This document shows positions 1 to 5,983 of a stretch of DNA of 8,694 bases, in pieces (the first letter of the stretch is position 1; every line of letters begins with the position of its first letter). This DNA is from Acidobacteriota bacterium. Its GTDB lineage: Bacteria; Acidobacteriota; Terriglobia; Terriglobales; Acidobacteriaceae. The stretch covers positions 1 to 8,694 of the forward strand of contig QIAW01000038.1 in the NCBI GenBank assembly GCA_003225655.1, given 5' to 3'. Below the pieces are notes generated by a model that worked only from the letters and a program-made list of their open reading frames with translations, made no database searches and had not been told where the DNA came from. Made by a program: the position numbers and the translations under genes.

Positions 1-150
1 CCGTGACTCCAGTTCGCGGGCAAATTGCGCCGCAACTTCCGCGACCTCCCTGTAGCTCCAGCGGTAGCTGCGGTATCCGCAGCGGTGGACGTAGGCCGTA
101 TCAGGGCGCTGGAAGTTTTCCAGGTACTCGAGGATGGAGTGGCGCGGCAT
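1..150 (-). CDS. AMP-dependent acyl-CoA synthetase / ligase, N-terminal fragment (runs off left edge)
   Basis: The reverse strand from an ATG at 150-148 is open for exactly 50 codons to the window edge. The peptide begins MPRHSILEYLENFQRPDTAY and continues with a WSYREV segment followed by AAQFAREL. This is the usual opening of adenylate-forming enzymes (ANL superfamily): a short helix, a 'rPd..Ay' segment, then a 'wtYrEl...a..fA..L' segment that starts the AMP-binding domain. Such enzymes activate a carboxylic acid, often a fatty or aromatic acid, to an acyl-adenylate and then a CoA thioester. The diagnostic P-loop and A8 motifs lie outside the window, so the substrate and even the subfamily cannot be set. 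No clear Shine-Dalgarno precedes the ATG. It lies downstream of, and in the same orientation as, the Rieske gene, 198 nt away across a palindromic repeat. Family assignment is fairly sure; the exact start is less so. Confidence 0.72.
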   Translation of the reverse strand, partial: MPRHSILEYLENFQRPDTAYVHRCGYRSYRWSYREVAEVAAQFARELESR

Positions 151-176
151 GGGTTATCGCGGGTTGCAAAGACACC

Positions 177-310
177 AATTTCTTGTCATTCCGAACACGG
201 AGCGTAGCGCAGTGGAGGAATCCCTATTGTGCCGAGGCTCTCGTCTTGTGCTACCCATAAACCTTCAAAGCTCATAGGGATTCCTCGTCACTTCGTTCCT
301 CCCAATGAAA
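177..310. repeat. Palindromic dispersed repeat (ATTCCG...GGAATCCC type)
   Basis: A perfect 13-bp inverted repeat, GAGGAATCCCTAT (215-227) and ATAGGGATTCCTC (274-286), is separated by 46 nt. Outside the arms the symmetry continues loosely: CATTCCG near 187 on the left and CCAATG near 301 on the right. The outer part of the left half (GTCATTCCGA, then GGAGGAATCCC) recurs in inverted orientation as a half-copy at 6811-6840. It fills most of the gap between the Rieske stop and the ligase start. No coding signal is seen in it. It resembles a miniature palindromic element. A folding role at the end of the Rieske transcript is possible but not shown. Confidence 0.65.
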
Positions 311-348
311 ATCCAAACGTTATCGTGCCTTCTAAAACCCTGCAACGA

Positions 349-1458
349 TCAGCTTCTCCACTTCAGCACCACCGGCTCGCTCATGGGATGCTTCATGGGT
401 TCGCCGCTGCGGCGCGAATCGAGCAGCGCCTGCTTGAGCGCGAAGTACCACTTGGCGGGGCGGTCGGCGTCATCGATCAGCATCAGATTGGGATTGTGCT
501 TCAGCCCCTCAGCCTGCTGCTCCATGGTGAGCTGGTCCTGGCGGATGAACTTCTTTCCGAAATAGCGCCCGATGGGCAGCACTAGCGGGGTCGCCCAGCG
601 GAAGATGTTCCACGCCGCGCGTACATCAATGCGGCAATGCGTCGCGGTAATCGGGGTGACGCTGGTGAGAGTGGAAAACCATCCTTCGCCGTAGCGCACG
701 CTTTCCACGCGCAGGTTCGGCAACACGAAATCAATCGTGGTCTCAACCCGGTCGCCGGGCTTGGCGTTCACACCCGCCATGCGCATGAGCTTGTAAGGCG
801 CGCTGTTCGATGAGGGCGCGTGCGCGCTCATGCGGAAGCCGTCAGGAATGGGCTCAAAGTGCTTCTGCTTCTCATGGATGCTGTGCTTGCTGCGCCACCA
901 CCAGGATTGATGCACAAAAGGCCCGTGCGCCGGGTCCATGAGGCCGATGATGCCGTGATCGACCGAGCAGGGCAGGTCGGCAGTCAAATGTGTAAGCACA
1001 TATTTCTTGCTGAACGCCGGCACGCGAGGCACAGGCGGCAGCTCGGGCGGCAACTGCGTCTGCCCACCGGCGCTGGAGACGGCCGATTCGGGAATATAGA
1101 CCCAGAAGAAGCCGTCTTTCTCTTCACAGGGGAAGGCGCTGGCGTAGATGCGATCAATTTTCAGCTTCGTGTCAGGGGTGAGCGACGGGATTTCCCGGCA
1201 TTGTCCGCTTCTGGCCTCAAAGCACCAGCCGTGATAGGAGCACTGCACCTGCTCTCCGTCGAACTGCCCGTAACTAAGAGGAATGCCGCGATGCGGACAA
1301 GAATCGCGCAGGGCGAAGGCCTCGCCAGTGCGCTTGCGTCCGAGGACCAGCGGAATTCCCAGAAGCATGGCGGTGGCCATAGCGCGGACGTGTACCCGGT
1401 CGCTGCGCAGCGCGGGATACCAGAAGCCGTAGAGCCAGGGAGCGGGGTCAGAGGCCAT
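349..1458 (-). CDS. Rieske [2Fe-2S] non-haem iron oxygenase, alpha-subunit type
   Basis: This 369-aa protein has both halves of a ring-hydroxylating-type oxygenase. The N-terminal Rieske domain carries C54-P-H56 and C73-S-Y-H76, the four ligands of the [2Fe-2S] cluster, followed by GWCF. The catalytic half has D175-P-A-H178-x4-H183, the D-x2-H-x4-H motif giving two His ligands of the mononuclear iron and the bridging Asp. The third ligand is probably D308 in the RQDQLTMEQQ segment, by analogy with VanA and dicamba monooxygenase-like enzymes. Length suits a single-component terminal oxygenase that needs a separate reductase, which is not in the window. The CSYHGWCF and C-terminal layout also recall pheophorbide-oxygenase-like proteins, but no C-terminal CxxC is present. 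The substrate is unknown. ATG 1458 is kept because MASDPAPWLYGFWYPA is a typical start; no Shine-Dalgarno is evident. The acyl-CoA synthetase follows on the same strand. Confidence 0.9.
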   Translation of the reverse strand: MASDPAPWLYGFWYPALRSDRVHVRAMATAMLLGIPLVLGRKRTGEAFALRDSCPHRGIPLSYGQFDGEQVQCSYHGWCFEARSGQCREIPSLTPDTKLKIDRIYASAFPCEEKDGFFWVYIPESAVSSAGGQTQLPPELPPVPRVPAFSKKYVLTHLTADLPCSVDHGIIGLMDPAHGPFVHQSWWWRSKHSIHEKQKHFEPIPDGFRMSAHAPSSNSAPYKLMRMAGVNAKPGDRVETTIDFVLPNLRVESVRYGEGWFSTLTSVTPITATHCRIDVRAAWNIFRWATPLVLPIGRYFGKKFIRQDQLTMEQQAEGLKHNPNLMLIDDADRPAKWYFALKQALLDSRRSGEPMKHPMSEPVVLKWRS

Positions 1459-1501
1459 TGCAATAATATACAGGCCAGTACTCAGTTAGTTCTCGGTTCC
1501 T

Positions 1502-1684
1502 CGGATTTTCGATTTACGAACTGCGATTTACGATTTGAGCTGCTAGCTACCAGCTTCTAGCCACTAGCTTCTAGCTGTATTTGGGTTTTCGAAGGTCAGA
1601 AATAGATTTCGCCACTCGATCCCAAATCCTGAATCGCAAATCGTAAATTCCCCGATGCTCAATGACGCAATGACTCAATTCTCC
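1502..1684. repeat. Cluster of short-period intergenic repeats
   Basis: Three degenerate repeat types adjoin here. The first is CGATTTACGATTTG-like, with TTTACGATTTG at 1527-1537 and its exact inverse CAAATCGTAAA at 1637-1647. The second is an AGCTTCTAGC-like tandem at about 1541-1576, in which CAGCTTCTAGC is followed by CTAGCTTCTAGC. The third is a CAATGAC-like run at about 1656-1684 ending TCAATTCTC, a word also present in the repeat near 7752-7760. No convincing ORF is seen. The block separates the divergent Rieske and transglycosylase genes. Confidence 0.55.
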
Positions 1685-1717
1685 TTCAAGATTACCTTGG
1701 TAACTTACGTTTAAAAT

Positions 1718-1733
1718 ACGGGAAAATACCCGT
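1718..1733. other. Small hairpin in the transglycosylase upstream region
   Basis: ACGGG (1718-1722) pairs with CCCGT (1729-1733) around a 6-nt loop. AAAATAC is directly repeated at 1713-1719 and 1723-1729. The near-palindrome TTACC-TT-GGTAA lies just before, at 1692-1703. The elements sit 65-130 nt upstream of the predicted -10 of the transglycosylase gene. They could be regulatory sites or repeat debris. Confidence 0.3.
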
Positions 1734-1796
1734 TATTTCCGGTTTTCTTGGGTTTTCTTCCCAGTCACTTCCCTGATTCCGCCTGTTTGCCCGCAT

Positions 1797-1825
1797 TGCT
1801 CTTGGGGAGCGTACCGTCCTATAAT
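1797..1825 (+). promoter_or_regulatory. Predicted sigma70-type promoter for the lytic transglycosylase
   Basis: A perfect -10 hexamer TATAAT (1820-1825) is preceded, with a 17-nt spacer, by TTGCTC (1797-1802), which keeps the TTG of the -35 consensus. The predicted transcript would start near 1832, leaving a leader of about 80 nt before the ATG at 1912. AAGG at 1900-1903, 8 nt before the ATG, is the likely ribosome binding site. Confidence 0.6.
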
Positions 1826-1911
1826 GCACCTACTCTGGACGAAACTCTGTCAGGGTTTGGGTTAGGTGCGAGCCGCGCTGTTCCTTTGGGCGCGAGCTCA
1901 AGGCGAATTGT

Positions 1912-2775
1912 ATGGCACAACACCGAACTGCAGTCCTGATGACCTTCACTTTCCTGCTGTTGGTGACCAGGCTAGGCGCAGCCGCGGACGGAATCACTAC
2001 CGTACGCGATGCGCAGGGCCATGTTGTCTACGTCAACGACAGCAGTTCACCGACCAATACATTGAACGCTTCCACCAATACGGCTGTTGGTGTCGCTCCT
2101 GGTACGGTACCCGCCATCCCGTTGGTTGACGGGCGTGAGGCGAAATACGTCTATTGGAGCAACACCCAGCACCGCTGGAAGGCGGTGCCCGCGCCCAGCC
2201 AGGCCGGCAGCCGCGCCCGTTCGGCGGCGGCCGAGGTCATGGCGGCAACCAAGGTTGAGCCAACCTCCGCTGAAGAAACGCAATCCAGCTCTGGTGTGAC
2301 ATTTCTCACCCCGGAAAAGGTTAATGCGGCCATTCAGCAGGCGGCGTCACGGCATAACGTTGACCCCAACCTGGTGCGCGCGGTGATCAAGGTGGAATCG
2401 AATTTCAATCCGCATGCAGTGTCGCGCAAGGGCGCCATGGGATTGATGCAGATCATGCCGAGCACAGCACGCTCGCTCAAGGTGAATAACCCCTTTGACC
2501 CTACGGAAAACATCGAGGCCGGGGTGAAGCACCTGAAGCAGCTTCTGGACAGCTTTGGCGGTGATGTGCAGCTCTCTCTGGCGGCTTACAACGCCGGCGC
2601 GACCGCTGTGCACTCGCACAAAGGCATTCCGCCCTTCCGCGAGACGCGCAATTATGTGCGCCAGATCACGGACCTGTACGGTAACGGCTTCAACTTCATG
2701 GGCGGGCCGCAGCGGGTCCCGATTCGGGTTTCGCGCGACGCTGAGGGCCATTTGACCTTCAGCAACGTGGAGTGA
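1912..2775 (+). CDS. Secreted SLT-domain lytic transglycosylase
   Basis: This 287-aa protein is likely to cleave the MurNAc-GlcNAc bond of peptidoglycan, forming 1,6-anhydroMurNAc ends, outside the cytoplasmic membrane. Residues 1-25 look like a signal peptide with hydrophobic core TFTFLLLV and an Ala-rich end near LGAAA. The SLT domain spans about 133-258: E162 in VESNFN is the catalytic acid, followed by GAMGLMQIMP (174-183), AAYNAGA (224-230) and the RETRNYV motif, all typical of family-1 (Slt70-like) enzymes. The domain is flanked by two short related segments, RDAQGHVVYVN (32-42) and RDAEGHLTFSN (275-285), resembling the N-terminal beta-hairpin motif often called DUF4124. AAGG 8 nt upstream supports ATG 1912; M10 is an alternative but would shorten the basic n-region. 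It is followed on the same strand by the amidase, suggesting a cell-wall-hydrolase operon. The exact substrate step is inferred. Confidence 0.92.
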   Translation: MAQHRTAVLMTFTFLLLVTRLGAAADGITTVRDAQGHVVYVNDSSSPTNTLNASTNTAVGVAPGTVPAIPLVDGREAKYVYWSNTQHRWKAVPAPSQAGSRARSAAAEVMAATKVEPTSAEETQSSSGVTFLTPEKVNAAIQQAASRHNVDPNLVRAVIKVESNFNPHAVSRKGAMGLMQIMPSTARSLKVNNPFDPTENIEAGVKHLKQLLDSFGGDVQLSLAAYNAGATAVHSHKGIPPFRETRNYVRQITDLYGNGFNFMGGPQRVPIRVSRDAEGHLTFSNVE

Positions 2776-2825
2776 TTTTACCGGACGCGAGCTGTACGGA
2801 CGGAAGGTGACGCTGGGAAAGTCTT

Positions 2826-2839
2826 GAGGATTTTGTCTG
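2826..2839 (+). promoter_or_regulatory. Candidate ribosome binding site and CTG start for the amidase gene
   Basis: GAGGA (2826-2830) lies 6 nt before a CTG at 2837-2839. That CTG is in frame with the amidase and downstream of the in-frame TGA at 2825-2827. Starting there adds a basic n-region (RPGFHPRF) before the hydrophobic run LLAVCAVIALLVP and the AHA-K cleavage-like site, completing a signal peptide. The GTG at 2897 is the only conventional in-frame start, but it has no good Shine-Dalgarno and removes the n-region. ATT 2855 is another option. Confidence 0.4.
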
Positions 2840-2896
2840 ACTGGTTGTGCTCCAATTCGTCCGGGTTTCCACCCTCGTTTTCAAAGCCTCCTGGCG

Positions 2897-3976
2897 GTGT
2901 GCGCCGTAATCGCCCTGCTGGTTCCCTGTGCCCACGCCAAACGCACTCTGGCACAAAAGAAGCAACTGGCCCAGGCGCAGTTTGAGAGCGCCGAAAAGAT
3001 GCGCGAGGCGCTGAACGGGCGTCCGGAGAGCGAGCGCGCCCGCCGCGACTATAACCGCGTGACCGAGGCCTTCCGTAAGGTTTATCTCACCTGCGCAAAC
3101 TTCCGTAAAGCCGACGAGAGCATCGTGGATACCGCCGAGCTGCTGGCCGAGACCGGCCGCGCCTTTCACGATCCGCAGGCATCGCAGGAAGCCGTAACTC
3201 AATTTCAGTTCCTGATGCAGCAATATCCGGGCAGCGCGCATAACACCGCGGCCATGTTCACCATCGGCAAGATTTATCAGGACGATCTGGGAGACAACGA
3301 CAAAGCCAAGGCCGCCTTCGAAGAATTTCTCAAGCACCATCCTATGCACCGGCTGAGCGACGACGCCCGCCAGGCGCTGGATGAGATCGCGCATCCCCAG
3401 GCGGCTGCGGCCAGGAACAAAAAGAAGGCGCGCATGACTCAAAGCGCGCACGAAACCCCGGCTAGCCGCGAAACTCAAAATGCAAAGCTCCAGCCGGTGG
3501 AAGCCGAAACGCATCCGGAAGACAGTTCGCGCAAGGGCAAATTGCCGCTGGTGACCGGCATACGGCACTGGTCTACGCCCGATTACACGCGGGTGGCCAT
3601 TGACCTGGAAGATGAAGTCAAGTATGAAGCCGGGCGCATTCCCTCACCCGACCGCGTCTTCTTTGACCTGCAAGAGACCAAGCTGGCTCCCGAGCTGACG
3701 TGCAAATCGTTTGACGTGGATGACGGCTTTCTGCGTAAGATTCGCGTGGCTCAATACCAGCACGGTGTGACCCGCGTGGTGCTGGAAGTTGATCCAGTGA
3801 GCGAGTACTCCGCGTTTCTACTGCCCAATCCTTACCGGCTGATTATCGATATCCACGGCAAACCGCAGTCGCAGGTCTTGACCACAAAAAATGCTGCTCC
3901 AGCGAACAGCAGCCCCCGCCGCCCCGGGAACGAATTCGGTATACGGCATCGGCGGCAACACCTCTTCAGCTTATGA
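2897..3976 (+). CDS. N-acetylmuramoyl-L-alanine amidase, N-terminal part (TPR-like + AMIN), interrupted by frameshift
   Basis: This is the first half of an exported cell-wall amidase. The segment LLVPCAHA closes a signal peptide whose beginning probably lies upstream, at CTG 2837. Residues about 17-165 form alpha-helical TPR-like repeats (for example TAAMFTIGKIYQDDLGDNDK then AKAAFEEFLKHHP). A charged linker follows, then an AMIN domain at about 217-322, with GIRHWSTPDYTRVAIDLEDE and FFDLQE, ending in the strand LIIDIHGK. AMIN domains bind peptidoglycan or target amidases to it. The frame runs into TGA at 3974-3976. From the C5 run at 3913-3917 the plausible linker sequence continues in the next frame, and the Amidase_3 domain resumes in this frame at 4112-5245. 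As read, the product lacks the catalytic domain. Either two homopolymer sequence errors or a truly broken gene is possible; errors are more likely because the two shifts compensate. It lies 61-121 nt after the transglycosylase, depending on start. Confidence 0.82.
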   Translation: MCAVIALLVPCAHAKRTLAQKKQLAQAQFESAEKMREALNGRPESERARRDYNRVTEAFRKVYLTCANFRKADESIVDTAELLAETGRAFHDPQASQEAVTQFQFLMQQYPGSAHNTAAMFTIGKIYQDDLGDNDKAKAAFEEFLKHHPMHRLSDDARQALDEIAHPQAAAARNKKKARMTQSAHETPASRETQNAKLQPVEAETHPEDSSRKGKLPLVTGIRHWSTPDYTRVAIDLEDEVKYEAGRIPSPDRVFFDLQETKLAPELTCKSFDVDDGFLRKIRVAQYQHGVTRVVLEVDPVSEYSAFLLPNPYRLIIDIHGKPQSQVLTTKNAAPANSSPRRPGNEFGIRHRRQHLFSL

Positions 3977-4083
3977 TGCTACGGCTTCCAGCTCTGAAGT
4001 GGAAACCCATAGCAAACAGCCTGCAGCAGTTGCGGCGGGAAATAACTCCACCCAGCGGGCCGGCAATACAAGACAGGCGAAAA
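3913..4083 (+). other. Frame-displaced linker between two compensating single-base shifts
   Basis: Removing one C from CCCCC (3913-3917) joins ...NSSP to AAPGTNSVYGIGGNTSS in the next frame. That frame stays open as a Ser/Thr/Ala-rich linker to about 4080. Adding one A to AAAA (4080-4083) then gives RQAKKEAASAEKTP, which leads directly into the downstream amidase ORF. The original frame has stops at 3974-3976 and 4043-4045. Both shifts fall in homopolymers, within a low-constraint linker between the AMIN and Amidase_3 domains. Confidence 0.75.
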
Positions 4084-4111
4084 GGAAGCTGCATCCGCGG
4101 AAAAAACTCCC

Positions 4112-5245
4112 ATGGCGGTAAAATCGCCGGCGGTTGTGGCTCCTCCGGTAGTGGCGACCGCGTCTTATCCGTCATATTCAAAGATGCTGGGTGCCATGTT
4201 CCCACCACCGGCCACTACGGCGGCCGGCTCCGTGCAAAGGCGCCAGAGCGCAACCAATACAGAGAGCAGGAGTTCGGGCGAGAAAGCTACGGCAGAAAAC
4301 TCGAGGGGCTCATCGGCGGAGATTGCCAGGAATGATCCGGCGGCCTCGCTGGCGATGGGCAAATCGAACGAGCCGGAGGTCAAGGCCACGAGCAAACCCA
4401 CGAGCGCGCCGACCTTTGAAGAGGTGGCGCCGAGAGAAGAGCGGCACAAAAAAATAAAAGAAGCAGACGCGGACGTCATCAGCCGCGAGGCGCGGCCTAC
4501 CGCCGACGGACAGCGCTCCCTGATCCGGGCACTGGGATTAAAGATCGGAAGAATCGTGGTTGACGCCGGCCATGGCGGGCATGACACCGGCACCGTGGGT
4601 CCGAATGGCCTGCAGGAAAAAGATCTGGTGCTCGACGTGGCATTGCGCCTGGGAAAGCTTCTGCAAAAAAAGATGGGTGCAGAGGTGGTTTATACCCGCA
4701 ACGACGATACGTTTATCCCTCTGGAGACGCGCACCGCCATTGCCAATCAGAGCCAGGCAGATTTGTTTATCTCCGTACATGCGAACTCCAGTCACGACCC
4801 CAGTGCGCGCGGGGTTGAGACCTACTATCTGAACTTCACCTCTTCGACCGATGCGCTCGAGGTTGCCGCCCGCGAGAACGCGGTCTCGGAAAAGTCGATT
4901 CATGAGCTGCAAGACCTGGTGAAGAAGATTGCGCTCAAGGAAAAAATCGAGGAGTCGCGCGAGTTTGCCTCCGACGTGCAGAACGCCATGTACAACGGGC
5001 TTTCCACCAAGAGCTTAAAGATGCGCAATCGTGGCGTGAAAAAGGCGCCCTTCATTGTCCTCATCGGGGCCAATATGCCCTCGATTCTGGCGGAAATATC
5101 TTTCGTCAGCAATCCCGGTGATGAACGCAAGCTGCAGACACCGGAATACCGCCAGAAGATCGCCGAATCGCTTTACCGCGGCGTCGCCAGGTACGTCAGC
5201 GGCCTGAGCGGCGTAAAGATGGCGTTAATGAGGGGCGGAGAATAA
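4112..5245 (+). CDS. N-acetylmuramoyl-L-alanine amidase, C-terminal catalytic part (Amidase_3)
   Basis: This part carries the zinc-dependent Amidase_3 domain (about 146-363 counted from ATG 4112), which cuts the amide bond between N-acetylmuramic acid and L-alanine of the peptide stem. The zinc ligands are H154 in VVDAGHGGHDTG, E169 in LQEKDL and H223 in SVHAN. The catalytic Glu is E328 in ILAEISFVSNPGDE. Residues 1-140 are an Ala/Ser/Glu-rich low-complexity linker. ATG 4112 is probably not a true start: there is no signal peptide and no Shine-Dalgarno, and in-frame coding sense extends upstream to about 4080 (TGEKEAASAEKTP). This is best read as the second half of one protein beginning near 2837-2897, giving a TPR-AMIN-Amidase_3 layout of about 780-800 aa. 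The residue set is complete, so the domain itself shows no decay. An element with inverted ends starts 3 nt after the stop. Confidence 0.88.
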   Translation: MAVKSPAVVAPPVVATASYPSYSKMLGAMFPPPATTAAGSVQRRQSATNTESRSSGEKATAENSRGSSAEIARNDPAASLAMGKSNEPEVKATSKPTSAPTFEEVAPREERHKKIKEADADVISREARPTADGQRSLIRALGLKIGRIVVDAGHGGHDTGTVGPNGLQEKDLVLDVALRLGKLLQKKMGAEVVYTRNDDTFIPLETRTAIANQSQADLFISVHANSSHDPSARGVETYYLNFTSSTDALEVAARENAVSEKSIHELQDLVKKIALKEKIEESREFASDVQNAMYNGLSTKSLKMRNRGVKKAPFIVLIGANMPSILAEISFVSNPGDERKLQTPEYRQKIAESLYRGVARYVSGLSGVKMALMRGGE

Positions 5246-5248
5246 GAA

Positions 5249-5532
5249 GCAGTCAGCGTTCAGCACTCAGCCAAAGAATATTCACCCCAAGAGACACAGA
5301 GAAGAATTGCGTCATTGAATCATCCACGGCTGGTCGGGTCGTTGGGCCATTGTGTAATTTGAGAATTGACCAATCGACTCATTGTGGTCCTGATTGCTGC
5401 CAACTGAGTACGATAGCCGAAAGCTGTTCTTCAATCAGCGTTCACCTGCGTCAATCTGCGGCTGAGCTTTGACTCTTGCCAAAAGCCAAGGCTAATTGCT
5501 GCTTTGTTGGCTGAGTGCTGAGTGCTGACTGC
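5249..5532. repeat. Non-coding element with 24-bp inverted ends (copy A)
   Basis: The ends at 5249-5272 and 5509-5532 are inverted copies differing at 2 of 24 positions, and both are built from GCTGANT heptamers. The interior has no credible ORF. It contains a CACAGAGA word (5294-5301), a TCATTGAATC block (5312-5321) and three 10-nt units TCAATCAGCG/TTCACCTGCG/TCAATCTGCG (5431-5460). A shorter inverted copy lies at 7720-7863; 5261-5324 matches 7778-7841 at 61 of 64 positions, and 5348-5369 matches exactly for 22 nt. The element fills the whole space between the amidase stop (5245) and the stop of the minus-strand 95-aa gene (5538). It looks like a MITE- or REP-type element without its own transposase. 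Confidence 0.75.
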
Positions 5533-5537
5533 TTTCT

Positions 5538-5825
5538 TCAGGCTGATTGTTTTTTAGCTTGGGGAGGCTTCGATTCCACCTCCGCGGATTCCGCGTCAGT
5601 GGATTCAGCATTGCCCCACCCGGCCGCAGTCCTTGCCTGATTGGCCGGCTTCTCGTCGTTCCTCTTGTCGGGTGGGACCTTTTCAGCCGGGGTATGGTCG
5701 CTCAGGCCCAGGTATTTATCGGCCAACTCCAAATAGTAGTTGATCCAGACCCGGTCATTGTTGGTGGGTTGTCCCCCACGGCGTAGGACTTCAATAATCC
5801 GTTTGTAGTTGGGGACTTTTTCCAT
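5538..5825 (-). CDS. Hypothetical 95-aa protein, divergent from lexA
   Basis: I do not recognise this family. The first half (MEKVPNYKRIIEVLRRGGQP, then NNDRVWINYYLELADKYLG) looks like a compact helical domain with regularly spaced hydrophobic residues. From about residue 45 it becomes a low-complexity tail rich in Lys, Glu, Ala, Pro and Ser (AEKVPPDKRNDEKPANQ; ESTDAESAEVES; PPQAKKQSA), probably disordered. There is no signal peptide or membrane segment, so a cytoplasmic location is expected. ATG 5825 is the only conventional in-frame start after an upstream stop, but it lacks a clear Shine-Dalgarno. It is 178 nt from lexA, divergent, and could share the intervening control region; an SOS link is only a possibility. 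Its stop is 5 nt from the edge of repeat element A. A chance ORF cannot be excluded, though the residue pattern of the first half argues for a real gene. Confidence 0.5.
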   Translation of the reverse strand: MEKVPNYKRIIEVLRRGGQPTNNDRVWINYYLELADKYLGLSDHTPAEKVPPDKRNDEKPANQARTAAGWGNAESTDAESAEVESKPPQAKKQSA

Positions 5826-5906
5826 GAGCGCGAAACCAAAGCGTATAGAAGTCCTGGATAACTAGGATGCCAAAAGCAGAGCTGCTGGTTATCCGCTTTC
5901 CAGTGC

Positions 5907-5922
5907 GGACAAAGATTTGTCC
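5907..5922. promoter_or_regulatory. Palindromic operator candidate upstream of lexA
   Basis: GGACAAA-GA-TTTGTCC is a perfect dyad with 7-bp arms and a 2-nt centre. It lies 32 nt upstream of the predicted lexA -35 and 82 nt upstream of the 95-aa gene. A weaker overlapping pair, TCCGC (5892-5896) and GCGGA (5905-5909), shares its left edge. LexA normally represses its own gene, and LexA boxes differ between phyla. I see neither the CTGT-N8-ACAG nor the GAAC-N4-GTTC form here. This dyad is the best symmetric site, but its distance from the promoter is a weakness. Confidence 0.4.
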
Positions 5923-5954
5923 CTCCCGGACACTCCTTGTTTTTTCGAAATTGC

Positions 5955-5983
5955 TTGACTTCGCCTTTTATTCGCTGCATACT
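5955..5983 (+). promoter_or_regulatory. Predicted lexA promoter
   Basis: TTGACT (5955-5960), a 17-nt spacer and CATACT (5978-5983) form a good sigma70-type promoter. Transcription would start near 5990, giving a short leader that contains GGAGGA (5995-6000) just before ATG 6004. This also argues against the GTG at 5989 as the translational start, since it would lie at or before the transcript start. Confidence 0.6.

Noticed and set aside
3..260. Plus-strand ORFs at 3-260 and 25-207
   Set aside because: Antisense to the recognisable acyl-CoA synthetase start and running into the palindromic repeat; no domain-like sequence.
820..1560. 246-aa plus-strand ORF
   Set aside because: Antisense to the Rieske gene, whose metal-binding motifs are intact; composition is that of a shadow frame and it ends in repeats.
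2759..3568. 269-aa minus-strand ORF
   Set aside because: Antisense to the TPR and AMIN-region coding sequence, which shows real domain patterns.
3913..4083. Programmed +1 then -1 ribosomal frameshifting
   Set aside because: Would need two efficient opposite shifts within 170 nt, with no stimulatory structure recognised. Two indels in homopolymers are simpler.
3891..4121. 76-aa plus-strand ORF as an independent gene
   Set aside because: It reads as the displaced linker of the amidase; no start signal, signal peptide or domain of its own.
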